Assembly (NCBI GenBank): GCA_964459985.1
Contig: CAYWOS010000057.1
Location: 1-12,087, forward strand
Reading direction: 5' to 3'
Origin: CAYWOS01 sp964459985
GTDB taxonomy: Bacteria; Bacillota; Clostridia; Christensenellales; Aristaeellaceae
DNA: 12,087 nucleotides
Shown here one piece after another: positions 1 through 5,991 of the stretch. Every line of letters begins with the position of its first letter. Position 1 is the first letter of the stretch. The translations under genes were made by a program, and so were the position numbers. The notes beneath the pieces were generated by a model. It was not told the origin of the DNA and ran no database searches. It saw only the letters and a list, made by a program, of their open reading frames with translations.

Positions 1-2
1 GG

Positions 3-605
3 CTGATCCTGCGCGTCGACGAAATGGTGATGCGCAAGGTGTGCGCTTTCCTGCGCGCGAGCGGCGCGTCGCGGACGCGCGGGCTGAAATCGGTCGAAAT
101 CAATCTGTCCGCCATCGAGTTTCTGTACGAAAAAATGCCCGAGCGTATTGAAAACATCCTGCGCGAGTACGAAATCCCCTCGGACACGCTGGTGTTCGAG
201 ATCACCGAGACTGCCGCGACCAGCGATTACGAGGCGCTGGAGATCTCCATGAAGAACCTGTGCGCCGCCGGTTACTCGTTCGCGCTGGACGATTTCGGCA
301 CGGGCTACGCCAACATCACGCAGGTGGCGCGGCTGCCCTTCCGCATTGCCAAGCTCGATCGCTCGATGCTGACCGCCATTCAAACCCACGCTTCGGGCAA
401 CGTCATCTACCGCAGCGTGATCAACATGTTCGGCGAGCTGGGACTTAATACCGTCGCCGAGGGCATCGAAACGGAGGATCAGGCGCGCGAGATCGCCGAT
501 CTCAAGGTCGATTACCTGCAGGGCTATCATTTCGCCAAGCCCATGAACGAGAAGGATTTCCTCGCTTTCCTCGACGCGCAGGGCGATCCGGCGCGGCGGG
601 AGTAG
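3..605 (+). CDS. EAL-domain c-di-GMP phosphodiesterase, 3' part only
   Basis: The reading frame is open from the left edge (codons LILRVDEMV... begin at base 3), so the start and the EAL signature lie outside the window. The visible part is most of an EAL domain, which hydrolyses cyclic di-GMP to pGpG. Catalytic or metal-binding motifs present in order are the Asn of INLSA, the Glu of FEITET, DDFGTGYAN, the Lys of KLDRSM, EGIETEDQ and QGYHFAKPM. All match the active family consensus, so this domain is probably catalytic rather than a degenerate receptor. The protein ends about 20 residues after QGY, as is normal for a C-terminal EAL domain. Whether a GGDEF, PAS or membrane sensor domain precedes it cannot be seen. 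An ATG at 24 is inside the domain and is not the start. A terminator follows at 634-667. Confidence 0.93.
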   Translation: MILRVDEMVMRKVCAFLRASGASRTRGLKSVEINLSAIEFLYEKMPERIENILREYEIPSDTLVFEITETAATSDYEALEISMKNLCAAGYSFALDDFGTGYANITQVARLPFRIAKLDRSMLTAIQTHASGNVIYRSVINMFGELGLNTVAEGIETEDQAREIADLKVDYLQGYHFAKPMNEKDFLAFLDAQGDPARRE

Positions 606-633
606 GCGGCGATCCGACGGGCGGTTTTTGGCA

Positions 634-667
634 AGCCGGCGCGCGGGAATGCGCGCGGCTGTTTTTG
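634..667 (+). terminator. Rho-independent terminator after the EAL gene
   Basis: A GC-rich stem is formed by AGCCGGCGCGC (634-644) and GCGCGCGGCT (651-660), with one bulged base and a six-base loop. Five T residues follow at 662-666. It lies 29 bases after the stop codon of the EAL gene. Confidence 0.8.
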
Positions 668-702
668 TCAGCGATGGAAGATTTTACGTCCGCCATACGT
701 TT

Positions 703-766
703 TATGAATGTCAATAACCGCCGCCCGCGCGGGGCGGGATCGCCGCGCGTTATGTCGTCATTCATA
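703..766. repeat. imperfect inverted repeat in the leader of the first LRR gene
   Basis: TATGAATG at 703-710 pairs with CATTCATA at 759-766. Inside it, ATAAC at 714-718 pairs with GTTAT at 749-753, and CCGCCC at 721-726 pairs with GGGCGG at 732-737. No T tract follows, so it does not look like a terminator. The rest of 668-857 shows no gene and no promoter I would call. A second smaller inverted repeat, CGTATGCG (805-812) and CGCATACG (830-837), sits just before the ribosome binding site. Confidence 0.5.
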
Positions 767-857
767 TCAATCTGCTTTCTCCCGGGCTGCCGCGCAGAGG
801 ACCGCGTATGCGGCATGCCGCGAAAACAACGCATACGACGCCGTCAGGAGGGCTTCC

Positions 858-1241
858 ATGAAACGCATTTTGCTGATCGCCGCTTTGCTCTTTCTCTCCC
901 TGACCGCCTGCGCGCTCGCGGAGGATACGGTCTATGAAGCGGACGGGTATCGGTACACGCTCGATGTGCAGGGCTGCGCGACCATCACGCGCTGTCCCGA
1001 GGATGAAGATACGCTCATTCTCCCCGAAACGCTCGGCGGACATCCCGTGACGGGGCTGGCGGAGGACGCGCTTGTCACCGAACAATTCCTGCGCACTGCC
1101 ATCCATATCCCGGCAAGCATCGTCCGTATCGAGGGCAATCCTTTCATGAAACGAAACGTCGCGGAGATCACATTGGCCCCCGATCATCCGGCGTATGCCG
1201 TAATCGACGGCGCGCTCGTCGATACCCGCGATCAGACGCTG
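858..1241 (+). repeat. 384-bp identical block, copy 1
   Basis: This stretch matches 2710-3093 base for base, including all synonymous positions. Identity starts at the start codon (plus two preceding C residues) and stops abruptly inside codon 129, where ATCCAG is replaced by GTTTCT. Confidence 0.95.
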
Positions 1242-2618
1242 ATCCAGTACCTGCAGATGAACGCGGAACAATACGCCGTGCCCGAATCGATCCGGCGCAT
1301 CGGCGATGGTGCGTTCTATGCCTCTAATCTTAAGCGTATTGAACTGCCCGACGGCATCACGTCCATCGGGAAAGAGGCGTTTAGCTGCTGTTTCTCTCTG
1401 GAATCGCTCGTCCTGCCGGACAGCCTTGAAGGAATCGGCGAATTCGCCTTTGACGCCTGCAAGACATTGCGGGCGCTTACGCTGCCGGACAAACTGACGG
1501 AGATCGGCGATTGCGCGTTTGTCGGTTGCGGCAGTTTACAGCTTGCGATATCCGACGGAAACCGGGCGTTCCGCTTTTTTGATGGGATTCTTTATACGCA
1601 GGATATGACGGCGCTCATTTGGTGCCCCGCTCAAGCTGCGCTCGCGGTTTTCGCCGTCCCCGAAGGCGTCGCCCGGATTGCCGGGGGCGCGTTTTATAAC
1701 CGGGCGCAGCTTGAGCGCATCACATTCCCGGACAACCTTATAAGGATCGGCAAAAAGGCGTTTTATGCCTGTAAAAGCCTGAAAACCGTCGATCTGCCGG
1801 AAGGCGTCGAATCCATCGGGGATGAAGCGTTCAGCGTATGCGATCAATTGGATAGTATTGTTTTGCCGGACAGTCTGGTCTTTCTCGGCGATCAGGCGTT
1901 TTCCTCTTGTCAGGCGCTCCGAAGCGTGCATCTGCGAAGCGCCGCCGCGATCGGTACAAGAGCGTTCTATTCCTGCCCGCAGCTGCAAAGCGTGCATCTT
2001 CCCGAGAACATGACGACCATCGGCGACGGCGCGTTCATGTTTTGCGGTCAGCTATCGGCCATTGACGTGCCCAAGGAAGTCGCGACCATTGAACTGAACG
2101 CTTTCTACGGCTGCAAAGCGCTCGAAAGCGTTACGCTGCCGCAGGGGCTTATAACGATTGGGGAATACGCGTTTCAAGGCTGCGAGTCGCTGCGGGAAAT
2201 CACGCTGCCCGGCAGCCTGAAACAATGGGGCGCAGGCGCGTTCGTAAATTGTTACGCGCTTCATACCGTTGTTCTTGAAGACGGCGTGGCGCGCATTCCT
2301 TTCGCCGCGTTTTCAGACTGCGAACGGCTCGGGAGCATCATGCTGTCCGACAGCGTCAGGGAAATCGAGGACTGCGCCTTTATTGGCTGCCGTGCGCTGA
2401 CCGACTTACCGTTACCCGAGGGGCTGGAGCGCATCGGTGAACGCGCTTTCACGGGGTGTCAGTCGCTCCGCGAGCTGACCGTGCCCGCGAGCGTTAGTCA
2501 TATCGGCGCGGCGGCGTTCGAGGGGCTGAAGGACATCACCCTGCTGGTCGAGAAGGACAGCTACGCGCACAAATACGCAGTGGAAAGCGGCGTTGCGTAC
2601 CGCATTCGGGGCGAATAG
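858..2618 (+). CDS. secreted BspA-type leucine-rich repeat protein (first copy)
   Basis: A 586-residue exported protein. The start at 858 is set by AGGAGGG at 846-852 and the signal peptide MKRILLIAALLFLSLTACALA. The signal ends in ALA before EDTV, but LTAC at residues 15-18 could also be a lipobox, so lipoprotein anchoring is possible. After a unique N-terminal domain (about residues 22-130) come some 17 LRR_5 (TpLRR/BspA) units of about 23 residues, with the pattern LPxGLxxIGxxAFxxCxxL. They are interrupted once by an island of the GILYTQDMTALIWCP type. The C-terminal cap ends with EKDSYAHKYAVESG, a common cap in Clostridial BspA-like proteins. No LPXTG or other sorting signal is seen. Such proteins are surface or secreted binding proteins; the ligand is unknown. 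The next gene is a close paralogue 91 bp downstream and may be cotranscribed. An in-frame ATG at 708 was rejected because it lacks a signal peptide and a ribosome binding site. Confidence 0.92.
   Translation: MKRILLIAALLFLSLTACALAEDTVYEADGYRYTLDVQGCATITRCPEDEDTLILPETLGGHPVTGLAEDALVTEQFLRTAIHIPASIVRIEGNPFMKRNVAEITLAPDHPAYAVIDGALVDTRDQTLIQYLQMNAEQYAVPESIRRIGDGAFYASNLKRIELPDGITSIGKEAFSCCFSLESLVLPDSLEGIGEFAFDACKTLRALTLPDKLTEIGDCAFVGCGSLQLAISDGNRAFRFFDGILYTQDMTALIWCPAQAALAVFAVPEGVARIAGGAFYNRAQLERITFPDNLIRIGKKAFYACKSLKTVDLPEGVESIGDEAFSVCDQLDSIVLPDSLVFLGDQAFSSCQALRSVHLRSAAAIGTRAFYSCPQLQSVHLPENMTTIGDGAFMFCGQLSAIDVPKEVATIELNAFYGCKALESVTLPQGLITIGEYAFQGCESLREITLPGSLKQWGAGAFVNCYALHTVVLEDGVARIPFAAFSDCERLGSIMLSDSVREIEDCAFIGCRALTDLPLPEGLERIGERAFTGCQSLRELTVPASVSHIGAAAFEGLKDITLLVEKDSYAHKYAVESGVAYRIRGE
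2532..2578 (+). repeat. 47-bp C-terminal cap repeat, copy 1
   Basis: It encodes DITLLVEKDSYAHKYA and matches 4165-4211 with a single synonymous change (AAG against AAA for the Lys of EKD). Confidence 0.9.
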
Positions 2619-2709
2619 CACGCCAAGATGTAACCCCGAAAATCAAACCGTTTCCCGCTGCGCCGCGCCGCTTGTATTGCCCTTCGCCGCCGTCAAAGGA
2701 GGAATGCCC

Positions 2710-3093
2710 ATGAAACGCATTTTGCTGATCGCCGCTTTGCTCTTTCTCTCCCTGACCGCCTGCGCGCTCGCGGAGGATACGGTCTATGAAGCGGACGGGT
2801 ATCGGTACACGCTCGATGTGCAGGGCTGCGCGACCATCACGCGCTGTCCCGAGGATGAAGATACGCTCATTCTCCCCGAAACGCTCGGCGGACATCCCGT
2901 GACGGGGCTGGCGGAGGACGCGCTTGTCACCGAACAATTCCTGCGCACTGCCATCCATATCCCGGCAAGCATCGTCCGTATCGAGGGCAATCCTTTCATG
3001 AAACGAAACGTCGCGGAGATCACATTGGCCCCCGATCATCCGGCGTATGCCGTAATCGACGGCGCGCTCGTCGATACCCGCGATCAGACGCTG
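2710..3093 (+). repeat. 384-bp identical block, copy 2
   Basis: Second copy of the block at 858-1241, with no mismatch found on direct reading. It spans the first 128 codons. Confidence 0.95.
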
Positions 3094-4254
3094 GTTTCTT
3101 GCCGGATCAACACGGAAGGGGACTACGCCGTTGCGGAAGGCATTCGCCGCATCGGGGACAACGCGTTTTTCTGTAACCGGACAATAATCAACATCACCTT
3201 GCCGGAGAGCGTCACCGAGATCGGCGATTATGCCTTCGCGTTTTGCGAGCAGCTCGAATCCCTGAATATCCCGGACGGCGTGACGGTGTTGGGCGACAGC
3301 GCGTTCTGCGGCTGTGAAAAGCTGTCGCTGCGGTTATCCGATACGCATCCCGCGCTGATCGCCGTGAACCATATTCTGTACAGCCGCGATATGACCGTGC
3401 TTTTCTACTGTCCGGCCAGCGCGGGCATGACCGAGTGCGCCGTTCCGGACGGCGTCGTCACGATCTCCGGCAGCGCGTTTGAGGGAAACGCCGCGCTTGA
3501 GCGCATCATCCTTCCGAAGGGGATTCAATCAATCGGCGATCGAGCGTTCCGGCAGTGCGCGTCGTTGAAAACCGTCGATCTTGGCGAAAGCCTGAAAAAT
3601 CTCGGCGCGTCCGCGTTCGACGAGTGCAGAGAACTCACGGAAATACGGATTCCGGCAGGCGTGACGATAATCCGCCGGGAAACATTCTACGGCTGCGCCG
3701 CGCTCCAAAGCGTCGTTTTCCCCGACGGGATTCAATCCATCGAACGCGGCGCGTTCTACGCCTGCGCTTCGCTTCGCGGCATCGCGCTGCCGACAGGACT
3801 TACGTATATCGGCGATGCCGCGTTCGGCGATTGTCTGTCGCTTGAAGAGATCGTGATCCCGGACAACGTCGTCTTCTTAGGCGAGGAGGCTTTCGCCGTT
3901 TCGTCCGGCTTGAATACCTATCCGATATTCGGCGGAGAACCCCCGTTCCATTCCTCCGCGCTCAAAAGCGTCGAGGTCGGCGAGGGAATTGTCTTTCTTC
4001 CTTTCGGCGCATTCATGCATCATCAGGCGCTGGAAAGCGTTTCTCTCCCCGGCATGCTGCGCATGATCGATGCGTATGCCTTTGCCGATTGTCCCGCGCT
4101 CCGCGAGCTATCCGTGCCCGCGAGCGTCGAACACATCGACGGCAGCGCCTTCAAAGACACGCCCGACATCACCCTGCTGGTCGAGAAAGACAGCTACGCG
4201 CACAAATACGCCGGGGAGAACGGCATCCGATACATCCTTCTCCCCGGCGCGTAA
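2710..4254 (+). CDS. secreted BspA-type leucine-rich repeat protein (second copy)
   Basis: A 514-residue paralogue of the preceding gene. AAAGGAGG at 2695-2702 is seven bases from the ATG at 2710 and only one from the ATG at 2704, so 2710 is chosen. The first 128 residues (signal peptide plus N-terminal domain) are identical to the upstream protein. The array that follows has about 13 LRR_5 units, against about 17 in the first copy, with clearly different sequence. One AF core is replaced by TF (RRETFYGC), and a short insert of the GLNTYPIFGGEPPFHSS type breaks one unit. The island VNHILYSRDMTVLFYCP corresponds to the one in copy 1. The C-terminal cap EKDSYAHKYAGENG is shared. A surface or secreted binding role is inferred; the ligand is unknown. 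The 91-bp gap upstream shows no terminator, so the two genes may form an operon. The stop lies 11 bp from the end of the opposing gene, with no terminator visible. Confidence 0.92.
   Translation: MKRILLIAALLFLSLTACALAEDTVYEADGYRYTLDVQGCATITRCPEDEDTLILPETLGGHPVTGLAEDALVTEQFLRTAIHIPASIVRIEGNPFMKRNVAEITLAPDHPAYAVIDGALVDTRDQTLVSCRINTEGDYAVAEGIRRIGDNAFFCNRTIINITLPESVTEIGDYAFAFCEQLESLNIPDGVTVLGDSAFCGCEKLSLRLSDTHPALIAVNHILYSRDMTVLFYCPASAGMTECAVPDGVVTISGSAFEGNAALERIILPKGIQSIGDRAFRQCASLKTVDLGESLKNLGASAFDECRELTEIRIPAGVTIIRRETFYGCAALQSVVFPDGIQSIERGAFYACASLRGIALPTGLTYIGDAAFGDCLSLEEIVIPDNVVFLGEEAFAVSSGLNTYPIFGGEPPFHSSALKSVEVGEGIVFLPFGAFMHHQALESVSLPGMLRMIDAYAFADCPALRELSVPASVEHIDGSAFKDTPDITLLVEKDSYAHKYAGENGIRYILLPGA
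4165..4211 (+). repeat. 47-bp C-terminal cap repeat, copy 2
   Basis: Matches 2532-2578 with one mismatch. The flanking LRR sequence is much less similar. Confidence 0.9.
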
Positions 4255-4265
4255 CTGATTCTGTA

Positions 4266-5114
4266 TCAATCCAAATTCCCGTATATCTCCATCATGGCCC
4301 GGGCGTCCTCCGCCATCGTGCCCTTGCTTTCGCACACGACGACGGGTTCATAGCCGCGCGCCTTGAGGAGCGGCGCGAGCGGCTCGAAGCGCGGACCGTA
4401 ATCGCTCTCGGCAAAGGTATGGTGGCGTTTTTCGCCGGCGGCGGTATATTCGATGGTTGAAAAATGGATATGGATGCGCCGCGCGCGGTCGATGCCGAGC
4501 GCGCGCTCGACGGCGTCGAGTACGGCGGCGAAATCCTCCGCGCGATTCAGACAGCCGCCGCCCAGCGCGTGCAGATGCGCGAAATCAACGCACGGGATCA
4601 ATCGCTGATCGAGCAGGCAGAAATCGAGCGTTTCCAGTAAATTGCCGATCTGCCCGCCCTTGCCCATCGTTTCGGGGCAGATATGAACATCGCCGAGCCC
4701 CAGATCGTCCAGCCGCTTGTACGCCTCGATCAGTCCCTCGCGGCAGGCGGCGAGCGCCGCCTCGCGGTCGAGCTTCATCAGCGCGCCGACGTGCACCACG
4801 ATTCTTTCGCCGCCGAGATAACGGCACGCGGTCGCCGTTTCGGTGATGTAGCGGAAGGAATTCTCGCGCTTTTCGGGGTCGGGATTCGCCAGATTGATAA
4901 AATACGGCGCGTGCGCGCTGACGGTCACGCCGTTCTCCGCCGCCTTGACCGCGATTTCCTCGGCGCTCTTTTGCGATATCGCCACGCCGCGCCCGAAGGA
5001 ATACTCATAATGGTTCAGCCCCATCGCGCGCAGCCACGCGGGCGCCTGCCATGTGCTTTTGTACCCCGCCGCGTAAAAGGATTCCGAGTTGCCCGCCGGC
5101 CCGAAACGGATCAT
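4266..5114 (-). CDS. endonuclease IV-like TIM-barrel protein (AP endonuclease family 2)
   Basis: A 282-residue protein of the xylose isomerase-like/endonuclease IV TIM-barrel superfamily. Family members with three metals cut DNA at abasic sites. Residues matching the E. coli Nfo metal ligands are His68 (SAHAPYF), His108 (VVHVGAL), Glu148 (CPETMGK), Asp177 and His180 (VDFAHLH), a His in RIHIHFS (215 or 217), His231 (KRHHTF) and Glu262 (VCESKG). The Asp that precedes RH in Nfo (Asp229, VDRHH) is Lys here (EKRHH), so metal binding may differ. From memory, Clostridial homologues share this GEKRH variant, so it may be a subfamily with another substrate. The ATG at 5114 is preferred because GAGGTG at 5121-5126 lies six bases upstream; a GTG at 5123 falls within that site. 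It follows sigK on the same strand but has its own promoter in the gap. DNA repair is plausible but unproven. Confidence 0.83.
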   Translation of the reverse strand: MIRFGPAGNSESFYAAGYKSTWQAPAWLRAMGLNHYEYSFGRGVAISQKSAEEIAVKAAENGVTVSAHAPYFINLANPDPEKRENSFRYITETATACRYLGGERIVVHVGALMKLDREAALAACREGLIEAYKRLDDLGLGDVHICPETMGKGGQIGNLLETLDFCLLDQRLIPCVDFAHLHALGGGCLNRAEDFAAVLDAVERALGIDRARRIHIHFSTIEYTAAGEKRHHTFAESDYGPRFEPLAPLLKARGYEPVVVCESKGTMAEDARAMMEIYGNLD

Positions 5115-5132
5115 GGAGATCACCTCGCCGGT

Positions 5133-5161
5133 ATTATACCGCGAAACGCCGGGCGTGGCAA
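5133..5161 (-). promoter_or_regulatory. sigma-A promoter of the TIM-barrel gene
   Basis: On the minus strand TTGCCA (5161-5156) and a perfect TATAAT (5138-5133) are separated by 17 bases. The expected start near 5126 falls at the ribosome binding site GAGGTG, giving a 5' leader of only about a dozen bases. The -35 lies right after the sigK stop codon. Confidence 0.75.
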
Positions 5162-5162
5162 G

Positions 5163-5843
5163 CTATTCGCCCAGTTCGCGCCGGATCGTTTCGACGGCGT
5201 GCTTTTCAATGCGCGAGACATACGAGCGCGAGATGCCCAGCATTCGCGCGACCTCGTGCTGCGGGTGCTGGCGGCCGTCGAGCAGGCCGTAGCGCATTTG
5301 CATGATGATTTTTTCGCGCTTGGGCAGACGGTCGATCAGCGCGCGGACGCTGGACAAAGACACCCTTCGCTCGACCTCGCTCTCGACGTGATCGGCGTCG
5401 GTGCCGAGGATATCGATAAAGGTGATATCGTTGCCCTCGCCGTCGGTGCCGATGGGATCGGTCAGCGATACGTCGCCGCGCCGCTTTTTCGACGCGCGCA
5501 GCAGCATGAGCGCCTCGTTCTCAATACATCGCGCGGCATAGGTCGAGAGCGTCGCGCCGCTCTCGGGCTTAAAGCTGTCCACCGCTTTGATCAGCCCGAG
5601 CGTGCCCACCGACACCAGATCCTCCTGCGTGTAGCCCGGCACGGCGTACTTTTTGACGATGTACGAAACCAATCGCAGGTTGTGCTCGATGAGCTTTTCT
5701 CTCGCGCGCGCGTCCCCGGCGCGCATTTGCGCGATCGCTTCCTCCTCCTCCCCGCGCGTGAGCGGGCGCGGAAACCCGCCGCGCGATACCACGCCGAAGA
5801 AGAACAGCGCGTTTCGAAACAGTTCCAGTAAAAGCAGCAGCAT
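5163..5843 (-). CDS. sigK: RNA polymerase sporulation sigma factor sigma-K, with pro-sequence
   Basis: A 226-residue sigma-70 family protein that directs late mother-cell transcription during sporulation. The N-terminus MLLLLLELFRNALFFFG is a hydrophobic pro-sequence of about 20 residues followed by GGFPRPLTRGEEE, aligning with the B. subtilis pro-sigma-K segment (NNAFPQPLSSSEE). That segment is removed by the intramembrane protease SpoIVFB. Region 2 (about residues 46-115) contains LIEHNLRLVSYIVKKY, EDLVSVGTLGLIKAVDSF and TYAARCIENE. Region 4 (about 165-222) contains the helix-turn-helix EVARMLGISRSYVSRIEKHA. SigE is the main alternative; the pro-sequence and DVSLTDPIG favour SigK. The ATG at 5843 has GGTGAGG just upstream. 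A longer in-frame extension towards 6203 would run across the divergent MATE gene and is rejected. The gene is uninterrupted, with no skin-type element. Its presence implies a spore-former. Confidence 0.93.
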   Translation of the reverse strand: MLLLLLELFRNALFFFGVVSRGGFPRPLTRGEEEEAIAQMRAGDARAREKLIEHNLRLVSYIVKKYAVPGYTQEDLVSVGTLGLIKAVDSFKPESGATLSTYAARCIENEALMLLRASKKRRGDVSLTDPIGTDGEGNDITFIDILGTDADHVESEVERRVSLSSVRALIDRLPKREKIIMQMRYGLLDGRQHPQHEVARMLGISRSYVSRIEKHAVETIRRELGE

Positions 5844-5860
5844 ATTCCTCACCTCGGGAT

Positions 5861-5888
5861 AGCATATGCGGCGCGCCACGGCGAATGC
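5861..5888 (-). promoter_or_regulatory. possible sigma-E-type promoter of sigK
   Basis: On the minus strand GCATTC (5888-5883) and CATATGCT (5868-5861) are 14 bases apart. This resembles the sigma-E consensus (KMATATT and CATAYAMT) expected for sigK genes, but matches it only partly. Confidence 0.3.
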
Positions 5889-5902
5889 ACGCGCCGGCGC
5901 GC

Positions 5903-5926
5903 GCGAAAAACATCGCGGTTTTTCGC
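5903..5926. repeat. 9-bp perfect inverted repeat between sigK and the MATE gene
   Basis: GCGAAAAAC (5903-5911) and GTTTTTCGC (5918-5926) are perfect inverted copies around a six-base loop. It lies in the divergent intergenic region, so it could be an operator or an RNA hairpin. A short GC palindrome GCGCCGGCGC precedes it at 5891-5900. Confidence 0.55.
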
Positions 5927-5935
5927 CCGGGGGAC

Positions 5936-5965
5936 TGGACAAACGCCGCCGTTTGGGTGTATGGT
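5936..5965 (+). promoter_or_regulatory. candidate sigma-A promoter of the MATE gene
   Basis: TGGACA (5936-5941) and TATGGT (5960-5965) are separated by 18 bases. The -10 is a weak match. The ribosome binding site AAGGAG follows at 5981-5986. Confidence 0.4.
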
Positions 5966-5991
5966 TATCATGTTTGACGAAAGGAGCCGCC

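Noticed and set aside
708..857. N-terminal extension of the first LRR protein from an ATG at 708
   Set aside because: It has no ribosome binding site and would bury the signal peptide. AGGAGGG before 858 fixes the start.
1300..4150. Possible CRISPR-like or minisatellite repeats in the LRR region
   Set aside because: The periodicity is about 69 bases but reflects degenerate 23-residue LRR units at protein level, with no conserved direct repeats or spacers.
4683..5831. A 382-codon plus-strand frame opposite sigK and the TIM-barrel gene
   Set aside because: It is rich in Arg, Ala and His with no domain sense, and lies antisense to two well-recognised genes. High GC keeps such shadow frames open.
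5163..5843. Assignment of the sporulation sigma factor as sigma-E
   Set aside because: The short hydrophobic pro-sequence followed by FPRPL and the DVSLTDPIG segment fit sigma-K; the sigma-E pro-sequence and neighbouring spoIIGA are absent.
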